Origin: an archaeon
Lineage (GTDB): Archaea > Asgardarchaeota > Hermodarchaeia > Hermodarchaeales > Hermodarchaeaceae
NCBI GenBank assembly: GCA_016550425.1
Contig: JABXGS010000200.1
Location: 1-5,927, forward strand
Direction of reading: 5' to 3'
DNA length: 5,927 nt
The notes under the pieces are model-generated. The model was not told where the DNA came from. It saw nothing but the letters and a program-made list of their open reading frames with translations, and searched no databases. This document shows positions 1-5,881 of this stretch, piece after piece. The translations under genes were made by a program, and so were the position numbers. How positions within the stretch are numbered: the first letter of the stretch is position 1; every line of letters starts with the position of its first letter.

Positions 1-981
1 GCTTTTGAATATCTCCTCACTGAACCAAACCGACAAAAATTCATCCAAGCGCTAAATCAGAGTGCTGAAAAACTTGAACACCTTGGTTATGAACCAGGGA
101 TTGGCAGAAGAACACCCGATTATGTACCGTTTCATCTGGAGTGTCCTACCAAAGGGTGCCATCGAACACGCCTAGATCCAACTCTCTCACTGAACACTAA
201 AAAAACACAAACCACAATTTCTGCAACCTGTCCGAAATGTAAAAACACACATCAACTAGAAATCAAATCAACCAACCCGGATTTAACAGAATGGAAACTA
301 TATCTCTCGCCACGTGTCGACACCCGAGCATTCCTGGTACAAAGTTATACACCAGTGATTCTTCATGTGGGAGGAGCGGGAGAAACCAGTTATCATGCTC
401 AAGTCTCGCCAGCTCTCCAGGCGAATAACAGTATTGTTCCAATTTTTTTCCGTTATACACGGCTTTATTACGAAAACCCTTGGACGACCCGCACTGCTCA
501 ACGTCTCACCAAAGAGCAGTTAATCCCATTAAGCCATAAAGAATTGAAACACTTTGAAACCACCATTAAAACTGGTTATGCCAAAGAGGATAACGGGGTT
601 ATTCACTCTCTTTTTGCAGCCAGTGAAGAACACATCATGGAAACAGCTGAACGCCTTATTAGAACTGAAACCCAATTAGAAGACGAAAGACATGAAATTA
701 TCCTGCAACAACGAGAAAGTGCTGATTCCACTCAAAAGAAGGAAAGCCAAATACAGATTGGAGTTCTCACACGCCGACGCCAGGTTCTGCAGACGTATCT
801 ATCACAAATGTTCGGACGTTACTCCGTTGAGCGCTTAGGCCAAGAGGTGAGTTTCATCTGGGTTGATGCCTCGATGTCCATGGACCCACGACTCCATTTC
901 AGTAGACTCTGCAATCATTATCAGGAATATACCCCAGCGGCAGCGACCGCCTATCTCACGGATCTACCTTTCCAAAACTAG
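1..981 (+). CDS. bshC: BshC, bacillithiol biosynthesis cysteine-adding enzyme (3' part; 5' end lies outside the window)
   Basis: Frame 1 is open from the first base to TAG at 979-981, giving 326 C-terminal residues of a protein whose bacterial relatives have roughly 540. BshC is the last enzyme of bacillithiol synthesis and ligates L-cysteine to glucosaminyl-malate in the cytoplasm. The fragment shows the family's central block: an LSPRVDTRAFLVQSY stretch (fragment residues 102-116), the Rossmann-core signature HVGGAGETSYHAQ (122-134; compare GGPGEIAYWAQ in Bacillus as I remember it), and a helical, probably coiled-coil segment at about 205-272 ending in RRRQVLQTYL. Residues 48-80 carry two cysteine pairs, CPTKGC and CPKC, which look like a zinc ribbon inserted before the core signature; I do not recall one in the Firmicutes enzyme. 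bshA and bshB nearby strongly support the call. Sequence divergence means the cysteine-adding activity is inferred from family and context. Confidence 0.82.
   Translation, partial: AFEYLLTEPNRQKFIQALNQSAEKLEHLGYEPGIGRRTPDYVPFHLECPTKGCHRTRLDPTLSLNTKKTQTTISATCPKCKNTHQLEIKSTNPDLTEWKLYLSPRVDTRAFLVQSYTPVILHVGGAGETSYHAQVSPALQANNSIVPIFFRYTRLYYENPWTTRTAQRLTKEQLIPLSHKELKHFETTIKTGYAKEDNGVIHSLFAASEEHIMETAERLIRTETQLEDERHEIILQQRESADSTQKKESQIQIGVLTRRRQVLQTYLSQMFGRYSVERLGQEVSFIWVDASMSMDPRLHFSRLCNHYQEYTPAAATAYLTDLPFQN
142..240 (+). other. putative zinc ribbon within BshC
   Basis: Fragment residues 48-80 read C-P-T-K-G-C (48-53) followed, after 23 residues, by C-P-K-C (77-80). Two closely spaced cysteine pairs separated by a short, probably beta-hairpin linker are typical of a structural zinc ribbon. 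The position, just upstream of the conserved GGAGE segment, is where class I aminoacyl-tRNA-synthetase-like folds such as BshC carry connective-peptide insertions. Metal binding is inferred from spacing alone. Confidence 0.55.
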
Positions 982-992
982 GACATGGTAAG

Positions 993-999
993 CATATTT
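993..999 (+). promoter_or_regulatory. weak TATA-like element before the nitroreductase gene
   Basis: The 41-bp gap between bshC and the nitroreductase contains CATATTT. Its centre lies about 30 bp before the ATG at 1026, the spacing expected for an archaeal TATA box serving a leaderless or nearly leaderless transcript. This fits the absence of any Shine-Dalgarno sequence there. The motif is short and the region AT-rich, so co-transcription with bshC remains equally possible. Confidence 0.25.
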
Positions 1000-1025
1000 C
1001 TACTCTTTTCCAATTCGTCCATTTG

Positions 1026-1544
1026 ATGAAAATGGATTTTCTTGATGTTATTAAAGGTCGACGAAGTATACGAAAATACCTTCCCAAGGAGGTTGAAAAG
1101 GAGAAGATTGACACAATCCTTGAAGCAGCCCAATGGGCTCCTTCAGCCTCAAATAAGCAACCTTGGCATTTCGTTGTTGTCCAAGACTCTGATACACGCA
1201 CACGCCTTAGTGAATTACACACGCATGGCCGATTCATGAAGCAGTCGCCCATCGTAATCGCTGTCTTAGGAAACCCAGCAGTTCATCCGAAATACTACCT
1301 ATGTGACCCACATCAAGCTGTGCAAAACATTATACTTACCGCCTATTGGCTCGGATTAGGATCTTGTTGGATGGGAGTTCGAGGAGCGGACTTTGAAAAG
1401 GATATGAAAGAAGTTCTTGGAGTACCTGAAGAATTCACCATTCTCTGTACAATCTCGATTGGATACCCCGATGAAAAACGAGAAAGTAGTCGTCAACCAA
1501 TAAACGAATTAGTGTCATGGGAACGTTACGGGAAGCAAGGTTAA
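1026..1544 (+). CDS. small nitroreductase-family FMN-dependent oxidoreductase
   Basis: A 172-residue cytoplasmic protein of the nitroreductase fold, whose members bind FMN as homodimers and use NAD(P)H to reduce quinones, nitro compounds, flavins or other acceptors. Visible hallmarks are RRSIRKY (residues 12-18, where the arginines contact the FMN phosphate in relatives), APSASNKQPWHFVVV (38-52), the glycine-rich GLGSCWMGV (110-118), and a C-terminal IGYPDE followed by basic residues. In-frame starts are TTG 1023, ATG 1026 and ATG 1032. ATG 1026 is preferred as the first ATG, leaving about eight residues before the family motif. There is no Shine-Dalgarno sequence. It begins 44 bp after bshC and runs convergently into bshA with a 4-bp overlap at the stops. 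Its place inside a bacillithiol locus suggests a redox role linked to the thiol, but the substrate cannot be read from the sequence. Confidence 0.88.
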   Translation: MKMDFLDVIKGRRSIRKYLPKEVEKEKIDTILEAAQWAPSASNKQPWHFVVVQDSDTRTRLSELHTHGRFMKQSPIVIAVLGNPAVHPKYYLCDPHQAVQNIILTAYWLGLGSCWMGVRGADFEKDMKEVLGVPEEFTILCTISIGYPDEKRESSRQPINELVSWERYGKQG

Positions 1545-2647
1545 CTCTGCAATATCGAGTCATAGATTGATTCATATTGGGGTAAGACTTTTTCAGCCGT
1601 GTGATTCTGGAGGATAGTTTGTCGGGCAGCTCTACCAAGAGTTCCGGCTAGGTTTGAATCGGTGAGAATTGCATAGAGCTTTTCAGCCAGAGCATCAATG
1701 TCTCCAAAGGGTACAAGTAATCCATTTTTCCCATCCTCGATAATCTCGGGAATGCCACCCACGGATGTGGCAACAACAGGAAGACCACAGCTCATGGCTT
1801 CCAGAAGCGAAAGGGGAGCGCCTTCTAATTCAGAACTTAACCCGAAAGCATATGCGCAACGAAGGTATTGATACACATCGCGTTTGAATCCAGGACATTT
1901 AACCCGATTGTTCAGTTCGAATTTTCGAATGAGCCGATCAACCTCAGGTCGAGTTGGACCATCACCAATAAGTAGAAGCTCAACGTCTGGGATATCATCA
2001 GCAATCTGGGCAAATGCAGTTACTAAGTCATTGACCCGCTTAACAGGACGAAAATTAGACACATGGACAAGTTGACGTTTCTCCCCCTCTAAATTAAATT
2101 CACAAGCATTGGGTTTGAATAGTGCGGGATCGGTGAAGTTGGTAATCGGTTCGATGGCGCAGCGAACGCCTAAGGTTTGTTCCGCTGTTTGACAAATGTG
2201 ATTGGTCACACAGGTTACAGCATTTGCTGCCTCAACAGCAAACCGAGTTGATGGCTGATAAGCTGGATCGGCACCCAAAGTGTGGACATCGCTTCCATGT
2301 AATGTAACAATATAGGGAACCCCAGTCATTTGTTGGGCAATGAAAGCAGATACCGCATGAGGAATAGCATAGTGGACATGTAAAAGGTCCAAATGGTGTT
2401 TCCGAACTACTTGCGCCATTTTTGAGGCAAGGGCAACGGTGTACGGAGGATACCGGAAGAGGGGATATTCAAGCACATCAACGAGGTCCACTTTCACATT
2501 CTCATAACGACCTTCCTGGAGCTCAAAAGGTACCTCATAGGTAATGAACCGTACCTCATGACCACGTTTTGCGAGTTCAACTCCCAATCGGGTACCTAAA
2601 AGTCCTGAGCCCCCAACGCCGGGGTACACTGTGATTCCAATTCGCAT
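1541..2647 (-). CDS. bshA: BshA, UDP-GlcNAc:L-malate N-acetylglucosaminyltransferase (GT4 family)
   Basis: A 368-residue GT-B glycosyltransferase, close to the roughly 377 residues of Bacillus BshA. It catalyses the first bacillithiol step, transferring GlcNAc from UDP-GlcNAc to L-malate. The N-terminus, MRIGITVYPGVGGSG, followed by GHEVRFITYEVPF (29-41), is a near match to the BshA signature. Further matches are YPPYTVALASK (66-76), HVHYAIPHAVSAF (90-102), LHGSDVHTLG (116-125), the NF(T)D segment at 170-173, and SNFRPVKRV (197-205) with the nucleotide-sugar-contacting arginine and lysine. The retaining-GT4 motif E-x7-E is intact at E275 and E283, followed by LPVVATSVGGIPEII. The start at 2647 follows an AGGA ribosome-binding site 6 nt upstream. 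It is divergent from bshB across 114 bp and convergent with the nitroreductase, sharing the TTAA at the stops. A general GT4 role is the main alternative, made unlikely by the bshB and bshC neighbours. Confidence 0.88.
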   Translation of the reverse strand: MRIGITVYPGVGGSGLLGTRLGVELAKRGHEVRFITYEVPFELQEGRYENVKVDLVDVLEYPLFRYPPYTVALASKMAQVVRKHHLDLLHVHYAIPHAVSAFIAQQMTGVPYIVTLHGSDVHTLGADPAYQPSTRFAVEAANAVTCVTNHICQTAEQTLGVRCAIEPITNFTDPALFKPNACEFNLEGEKRQLVHVSNFRPVKRVNDLVTAFAQIADDIPDVELLLIGDGPTRPEVDRLIRKFELNNRVKCPGFKRDVYQYLRCAYAFGLSSELEGAPLSLLEAMSCGLPVVATSVGGIPEIIEDGKNGLLVPFGDIDALAEKLYAILTDSNLAGTLGRAARQTILQNHTAEKVLPQYESIYDSILQS

Positions 2648-2761
2648 TGTTTATCCTGTGGCATGCTAGCGTTCCTGCCCAAATGTGTTGTGATGGCAGA
2701 AAAATGCCCTCTGAGGTAGTGTTAGCAAACCTTTTGGTAAGATAAAGAGGTACATTTAGCT
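2648..2761. promoter_or_regulatory. divergent bshA/bshB intergenic region
   Basis: These 114 bp must contain the start signals for both divergent genes. The sequence shows an AGGA site (minus strand, 2654-2657) for bshA and AAAGAGG (2744-2750, 11 nt before the ATG) for bshB. There is no convincing TATA box in either direction; CTTTATCTTA on the minus strand near 2739-2748 and the T-rich stretch near 2731-2735 are only weak candidates. The short inverted repeat GGCA-GAAAAA-TGCC (2695-2708) sits mid-way and could be a regulator site, though four-base arms are weak evidence. Confidence 0.5.
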
Positions 2762-3436
2762 ATGCCAAAAGTACCACTCAAGCGTCTGCTAGTTATTGCA
2801 GCGCACCCAGATGATGAAACCTTTGGTTGTGGAGGCACTATTGCCCAAGAAGCCAATCGTGAAGCTGAAGTGACAGTCTGTTGCCTTACAGGCACTCCTA
2901 CTCGACATAAAGAATTAGCAGCAGCTTGTGAAATTATCGGGGCTAAAGTAATTGCGCTGAAGGGAAAGGATCTACAACTTACAGTTCCTGAAGTGACCAA
3001 CGCCCTAATTCCTATTATCCAAGAAACCCAACCAGAAGTCATTGTGTCCCACAGCGCAGATGATTACCATCCTGATCACAAGGTTGCCCATCAAGCAGTC
3101 AAACGAGCAGCTGAGTGGGCAGGCCATTCTACAAAGTATAAGAAAAAGGCATGGCGCCCAAAACGCTTGTTCAGTATGGAAATTAATACGCTCCTAGCCT
3201 ACCCCACACGGTTGGTTGATATTTCCGAAATTATTGAATTGAAGACCCAGGCAATCTCCGAGTACCAAAGCCAACTAAAAAAAACTGACGAATACTATCT
3301 GATGTTTAATCTACAAAAAGCAAGGCTACGCGGTATACAAGCCGGTTGTGAGTATGCTGAAGCATTCCGTGAAGAACTTTTGCCAGTTCATGGTCCCTTC
3401 TACCATCCTACTCCAATTGCGAAAACAATTTTCTAG
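2762..3436 (+). CDS. bshB: BshB, N-acetylglucosaminyl-malate deacetylase (PIG-L/LmbE family)
   Basis: A 224-residue zinc-dependent deacetylase, slightly shorter than Bacillus BshB1. It would remove acetate from GlcNAc-malate to give GlcN-malate, the substrate of BshC. The family motif AAHPDDETFGCGGT lies at residues 13-26: H15 and D18 are predicted zinc ligands and D17 the general base. The second motif HPDH (103-106) supplies H106 as third ligand, with H103 helping to stabilise the transition state by analogy with MshB. The C-terminal ARLRGIQAGCEYAEAF (187-202) resembles the ARxRGxQxGxxYAEAF block of BshB1-type enzymes. The ATG at 2762 has an AAAGAGG site 11 nt upstream and begins just before the hydrophobic first strand. 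It ends 8 bp from the convergent UPF0282 gene; a small AT-rich hairpin (GAAAA-CAA-TTTTC, 3421-3433) lies at the end. Another PIG-L substrate, such as a GlcNAc lipid, is possible but less likely beside bshA and bshC. Confidence 0.85.
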   Translation: MPKVPLKRLLVIAAHPDDETFGCGGTIAQEANREAEVTVCCLTGTPTRHKELAAACEIIGAKVIALKGKDLQLTVPEVTNALIPIIQETQPEVIVSHSADDYHPDHKVAHQAVKRAAEWAGHSTKYKKKAWRPKRLFSMEINTLLAYPTRLVDISEIIELKTQAISEYQSQLKKTDEYYLMFNLQKARLRGIQAGCEYAEAFREELLPVHGPFYHPTPIAKTIF

Positions 3437-3444
3437 CTTCGCTT

Positions 3445-4464
3445 TTAATCGAGCGGTGGTCGTATCCGGCTTCGAGATTGAGTGATCTGCTTCACCCAAG
3501 TTTCATACTCGGAACTAGGAGGATGATCTTGGTACAGATTTACTCGGTCAGCTTCAAGTTGAAGATAAGGACGACCAAGTACTTCCGCGATTGTCAGGAG
3601 CTGATTCCCTTGTTTACTTGCATGCTGCTGAATTGGTCCTAACCAGTCATGCCACTCTTTATCCCGTAACAAATGGTGGTCAATAATAATCAAAGGGATG
3701 TGGTTAGTAAGGAAACGAAGAACGCCAGCAGCTTGTGTTAGAATCTCAGGAGCCACGCGATCAGGAACCAAGTAGGTAGGAGGACCTGCAAGAAGAAGGA
3801 TGTCGGGGTGTTGCCTGATAATCCAGCTAGCAGTTTCTTGTTCCATGGGCCCTTGCACATCAGAACCATGGACCATTGAAAACCCGCCACACCGAATTGC
3901 GGTCATAATCACCCACCCGAGTTTTGTCCCACTTTCCCCATGGGGAACTGCTGGGGAAAACCGAATCATTGTGTTCCCGATTTTTGTGGCTTTTCCATCT
4001 GCGTAGACCACTTCAGTTGCAACTTTTCGGGCTTTCCGAACAAAATTATATCCACGACCTTGTTGGGAGTAATTGATTCGCTTGCGAATATCCTTACACC
4101 AGATATGCTTCCCCGCGTAAAGGTGGTTTGCATCATCGGGGTTGGACCAAAAATAAGCGTAATTTCGGTAGAAGGGCATAAAGTGATCATGGTGGAAATG
4201 TGATATCACGATGTGATCGACTGATTGAGCAGTAGATAGTATTTGTCTTCGAATAGTCTTCAACAGGAGATATTCCTTGGGATGGGGGTGTAATTGGTCA
4301 CGAAACCCAAGGGCAACCCCTGGGTCAATTAAAATAGAAGCATCCGAGGTGTTGACATGTGTAGCAAGGCTTCGTAGACCTAGACTTTCAGCTGCAATAG
4401 GTGTGATTTCCAATTCACTACTGATTTGGATTTTACCAGATTTTGAAGGTTTTATTTCATCCAT
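3445..4464 (-). CDS. UPF0282-family metallo-beta-lactamase-fold hydrolase
   Basis: A 339-residue protein matching the archaeal UPF0282 family of MBL-fold proteins, whose substrate is unknown to me. The diagnostic start ITPIAAESLGLRSLATHV (20-37) is followed by ILIDPGVALG (44-53). The metal-binding motif H-x-H-x-D-H is complete at H89, H91, D93 and H94 (SHFHHDH). Candidate further ligands are H175 (PHGESG), H199 and D202 (HGSDVQGP) and H263/H264 (IDHH). The chosen ATG has GGAG 10 nt upstream. It gives about 17 residues ahead of the family block, while an in-frame TTG at residue 18 would give MEITPIAAESLG without any ribosome site. No signal peptide or membrane segment is visible. Its own promoter probably lies in the spacer upstream. 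It is convergent with bshB, so it is not part of that operon; any link to thiol chemistry is speculative. Confidence 0.85.
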   Translation of the reverse strand: MDEIKPSKSGKIQISSELEITPIAAESLGLRSLATHVNTSDASILIDPGVALGFRDQLHPHPKEYLLLKTIRRQILSTAQSVDHIVISHFHHDHFMPFYRNYAYFWSNPDDANHLYAGKHIWCKDIRKRINYSQQGRGYNFVRKARKVATEVVYADGKATKIGNTMIRFSPAVPHGESGTKLGWVIMTAIRCGGFSMVHGSDVQGPMEQETASWIIRQHPDILLLAGPPTYLVPDRVAPEILTQAAGVLRFLTNHIPLIIIDHHLLRDKEWHDWLGPIQQHASKQGNQLLTIAEVLGRPYLQLEADRVNLYQDHPPSSEYETWVKQITQSRSRIRPPLD

Positions 4465-4508
4465 TACGAAATAACTCCGTGTACTGCAATGACCGATTCA
4501 CGCACAGA

Positions 4509-4516
4509 CAATATGT
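4509..4516 (-). promoter_or_regulatory. candidate TATA box of the UPF0282 gene
   Basis: On the minus strand ACATATTG lies about 49 bp before the ATG at 4464. This would place transcription start near 4487 and leave a leader of about 23 nt that includes the GGAG site. The bactofilin gene shows nearly the same TATA-to-ATG distance, which supports the reading. The box lies inside an imperfect operator-like inverted repeat, GCACA-N7-TGTGC (4502-4518). The motif is short, so confidence is low. Confidence 0.35.
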
Positions 4517-4534
4517 GCTTATCGATACATGCTC

Positions 4535-4567
4535 ATCAGAAAAAATTGTGACTCAAATCAGAAAAAA
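4535..4567. repeat. two direct copies of an 11-bp A-tract motif
   Basis: ATCAGAAAAAA occurs at 4535-4545 and again at 4557-4567, a 22-bp step, with CTC a few bases before each copy. On the minus strand both read TTTTTTCTGAT and lie downstream of the bactofilin gene and upstream of the UPF0282 promoter. Oligo-T tracts act as termination signals for archaeal RNA polymerase, so the pair may be tandem terminators. Confidence 0.6.
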
Positions 4568-4608
4568 CAGTGAAGTGATGGAGTTCGAGGCGCAAAGGTG
4601 CCCCGAAC
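4562..4608 (-). terminator. hairpin plus T-tract ending the bactofilin-like gene
   Basis: Beginning 21 bp after the stop of the minus-strand gene, GTTCGGGGC (4608-4600) pairs with GCCTCGAAC (4591-4583) around an 8-nt loop: nine pairs including one G-U. A run of six T follows (4567-4562), 15 nt past the stem, and a second run follows at 4545-4540. The gap between stem and first T-run is longer than in a classic intrinsic terminator, but T-runs alone can terminate in archaea. Confidence 0.45.
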
Positions 4609-4628
4609 CCCGAGGCTGTGGGCTTATG

Positions 4629-5822
4629 CTATTTGATCAAGTCTTCAGGCGTTGGAAGTTTTTTGACCTGTTCAGGTTCTTTCCCATAATGAACGCCTGG
4701 TTCGGTTTCTAAACGCTCTGTGTAGAGGACCTCACCTTCCACCATAACATCGCGTTCAATGTAGATATCACGCCCATAGAGGTTTTTCACCCGAGCCCGT
4801 TCTTCCACACGGATGGAATCACCATAAAACGATGCTCCACGAGCTTTTTCTCCAACGATAATATCTGAGCCTTCAACAAAACCTGAAACTTCACCCCGTC
4901 GACCAATACGGAATTCACGTTCTGCAATAATATGAAAAGCCCGAATAGACCCACCCACATCTATTCGTGGACATTGAATTTTTTGTCCAGCCTGTAAAGA
5001 TCCACCAATGTCAATCAGTCCACCAACTATCAAATCGGTTCCAATTACAGCACTTCCACCAACGTCGAGTTTTTCGCTTAGGAATAAAGATTTCTCAGCT
5101 TTAATAGCGCCACCACAATCAATTGACTTGCCTTTCGCATCTCCAGAAAATTTTGCTGCGCCACCAGCGTCTACTTCTTCGAAGGTCAGGTCACCTTCGC
5201 TCTTGAAGCTGCCACCAACGTCGACTTTGATTATTTTGGAATTGGGTCCTACGACTACAGCACCGCCAACGTCTATGTCGCCGATTTCAATGGCGCCCTC
5301 TGCTTTGAAAGATCCTCCGACATCGACTTTTCCGATGGTTCCAGTGTTGCATTTAGCAGCTCCACCTACTGATAATTTTGTGGAGTCAATATTTCCTTCT
5401 ATTTTGACTGCTCCGCCAACCCGAATTTCTTCAACTTTGGCGTCTCCAACAACTTTTAGGGCTCCACCGATGGAGACCAGGGTGGCGGTTAGATTTTTCC
5501 CAACTTTGAGAGCAGCACTAATATCAATTCGATTTGCTGTTGCTGATCCCGTGACGTCTAGTTGCCCGTGGCGAACACTGACAGCTCGTGCGATGTTCAA
5601 GTCGCCGTGGATTTCCGTGGTATTATCGCCGTCAATTTCAAGATATTCAGCCTTCAAAGAACCTTCAACTTCAACATCACCACGGATGGTAAGGCGACCG
5701 TCCACGGTGATGGTATCACCTTTTTCGGGGAGGATTCGACGACAGTTTTTAAGTTCCACATCACCTTTGACGTGTCCTAATGTGACTTCTTGTTCATTTT
5801 TGTACTGAAGTTTATCACCCAT
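4629..5822 (-). CDS. bactofilin-like polymer-forming cytoskeletal protein with GG beta-helix repeats
   Basis: A 397-residue soluble protein composed almost wholly of short beta-strand repeats, as expected of the right-handed beta-helix of bactofilins (polymer-forming cytoskeletal proteins). Residues 36-112 are degenerate rungs (e.g. ITVDGRLTIRGDVEVEGSLKAE). Residues 117-292 form eleven rungs with a V/I-D-V-G-G-S/A core and a step of 16-18 residues. Residues 315-380 hold about four further rungs of another type (FVEG, FYGD, LYGR, LYTE), and a charged, proline-containing tail follows. There is no signal peptide or transmembrane helix. Bactofilins self-assemble without nucleotide into filaments that scaffold envelope or shape proteins; the partner here is unknown. 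An upstream in-frame ATG at 5900 would add 26 residues, but GGAGG lies 8 nt before the ATG at 5822 and the TATA-like box falls inside the extension, so 5822 is chosen. At almost 400 residues it is much longer than typical bacterial bactofilins of 150-200. Confidence 0.82.
   Translation of the reverse strand: MGDKLQYKNEQEVTLGHVKGDVELKNCRRILPEKGDTITVDGRLTIRGDVEVEGSLKAEYLEIDGDNTTEIHGDLNIARAVSVRHGQLDVTGSATANRIDISAALKVGKNLTATLVSIGGALKVVGDAKVEEIRVGGAVKIEGNIDSTKLSVGGAAKCNTGTIGKVDVGGSFKAEGAIEIGDIDVGGAVVVGPNSKIIKVDVGGSFKSEGDLTFEEVDAGGAAKFSGDAKGKSIDCGGAIKAEKSLFLSEKLDVGGSAVIGTDLIVGGLIDIGGSLQAGQKIQCPRIDVGGSIRAFHIIAEREFRIGRRGEVSGFVEGSDIIVGEKARGASFYGDSIRVEERARVKNLYGRDIYIERDVMVEGEVLYTERLETEPGVHYGKEPEQVKKLPTPEDLIK
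4947..5474 (-). repeat. coding repeat: eleven GG rungs of about 17 residues (51 bp)
   Basis: The first glycine of the GG pair falls at residues 119, 136, 153, 169, 186, 203, 220, 237, 255, 273 and 290, giving steps of 17, 17, 16, 17, 17, 17, 17, 18, 18 and 17. The best-conserved units read VDVGGSFKAEG (167-177) and VDVGGSFKSEG (200-210). An extra VGG at 266-268 is off-register. Nucleotide copies differ at many positions, so this is an old, selected protein repeat rather than a recent tandem expansion. Confidence 0.9.
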
Positions 5823-5830
5823 TTTGAATG

Positions 5831-5835
5831 CCTCC
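5831..5835 (-). promoter_or_regulatory. Shine-Dalgarno site that fixes the bactofilin start
   Basis: GGAGG on the minus strand lies 8 nt before the ATG at 5822, the strongest ribosome-binding site in the window. The alternative ATG at 5900 has no comparable site, so the shorter protein is favoured. Confidence 0.8.
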
Positions 5836-5868
5836 GAGCATTTGGCTGAGGAAAGCAAGGCATTCCTA

Positions 5869-5876
5869 TTATAAAA
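5869..5876 (-). promoter_or_regulatory. TATA-like box of the bactofilin-like gene
   Basis: The minus strand reads TTTTATAA, with its centre about 51 bp upstream of the ATG. In an archaeon this places transcription start near 5846 with a leader of about 24 nt carrying the GGAGG site. The same stretch also contains TATAAT, the bacterial -10 consensus, but no TTGACA-like -35 lies about 17 bp further upstream. Confidence 0.55.
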
Positions 5877-5881
5877 GGCGG

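Noticed and set aside
355..981. a separate gene starting at the GTG at 355
   Set aside because: The same frame is open back to the window edge with BshC-like sequence, so this is only an internal codon of bshC.
2661..2670. overlapping palindromes GCATGC and GCTAGC upstream of bshA
   Set aside because: Six-base palindromes are common by chance, and there is no matching partner site near bshB.
3421..3433. hairpin GAAAA-CAA-TTTTC at the bshB/UPF0282 junction as a bidirectional terminator
   Set aside because: The stem is short, almost all A-T and mostly inside the bshB coding end. It could contribute to termination but cannot be told from chance.
3966..4203. small open frames on both strands inside the UPF0282 gene
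   Set aside because: They lie within the conserved metal-binding part of a well-supported gene and have no features of their own.
4443..4712. 89-residue + strand frame spanning the 4465-4628 spacer
   Set aside because: It overlaps both minus-strand genes, shows no family motif, and crosses the terminator hairpin. I see no small gene in this spacer.
5008..5808. 266-residue open frame on the + strand, rich in proline, serine and threonine
   Set aside because: It is the exact antisense of the GG-repeat gene. Its PPTS-like repeats are the complement of GG-rung codons, and it has no promoter or ribosome site of its own.
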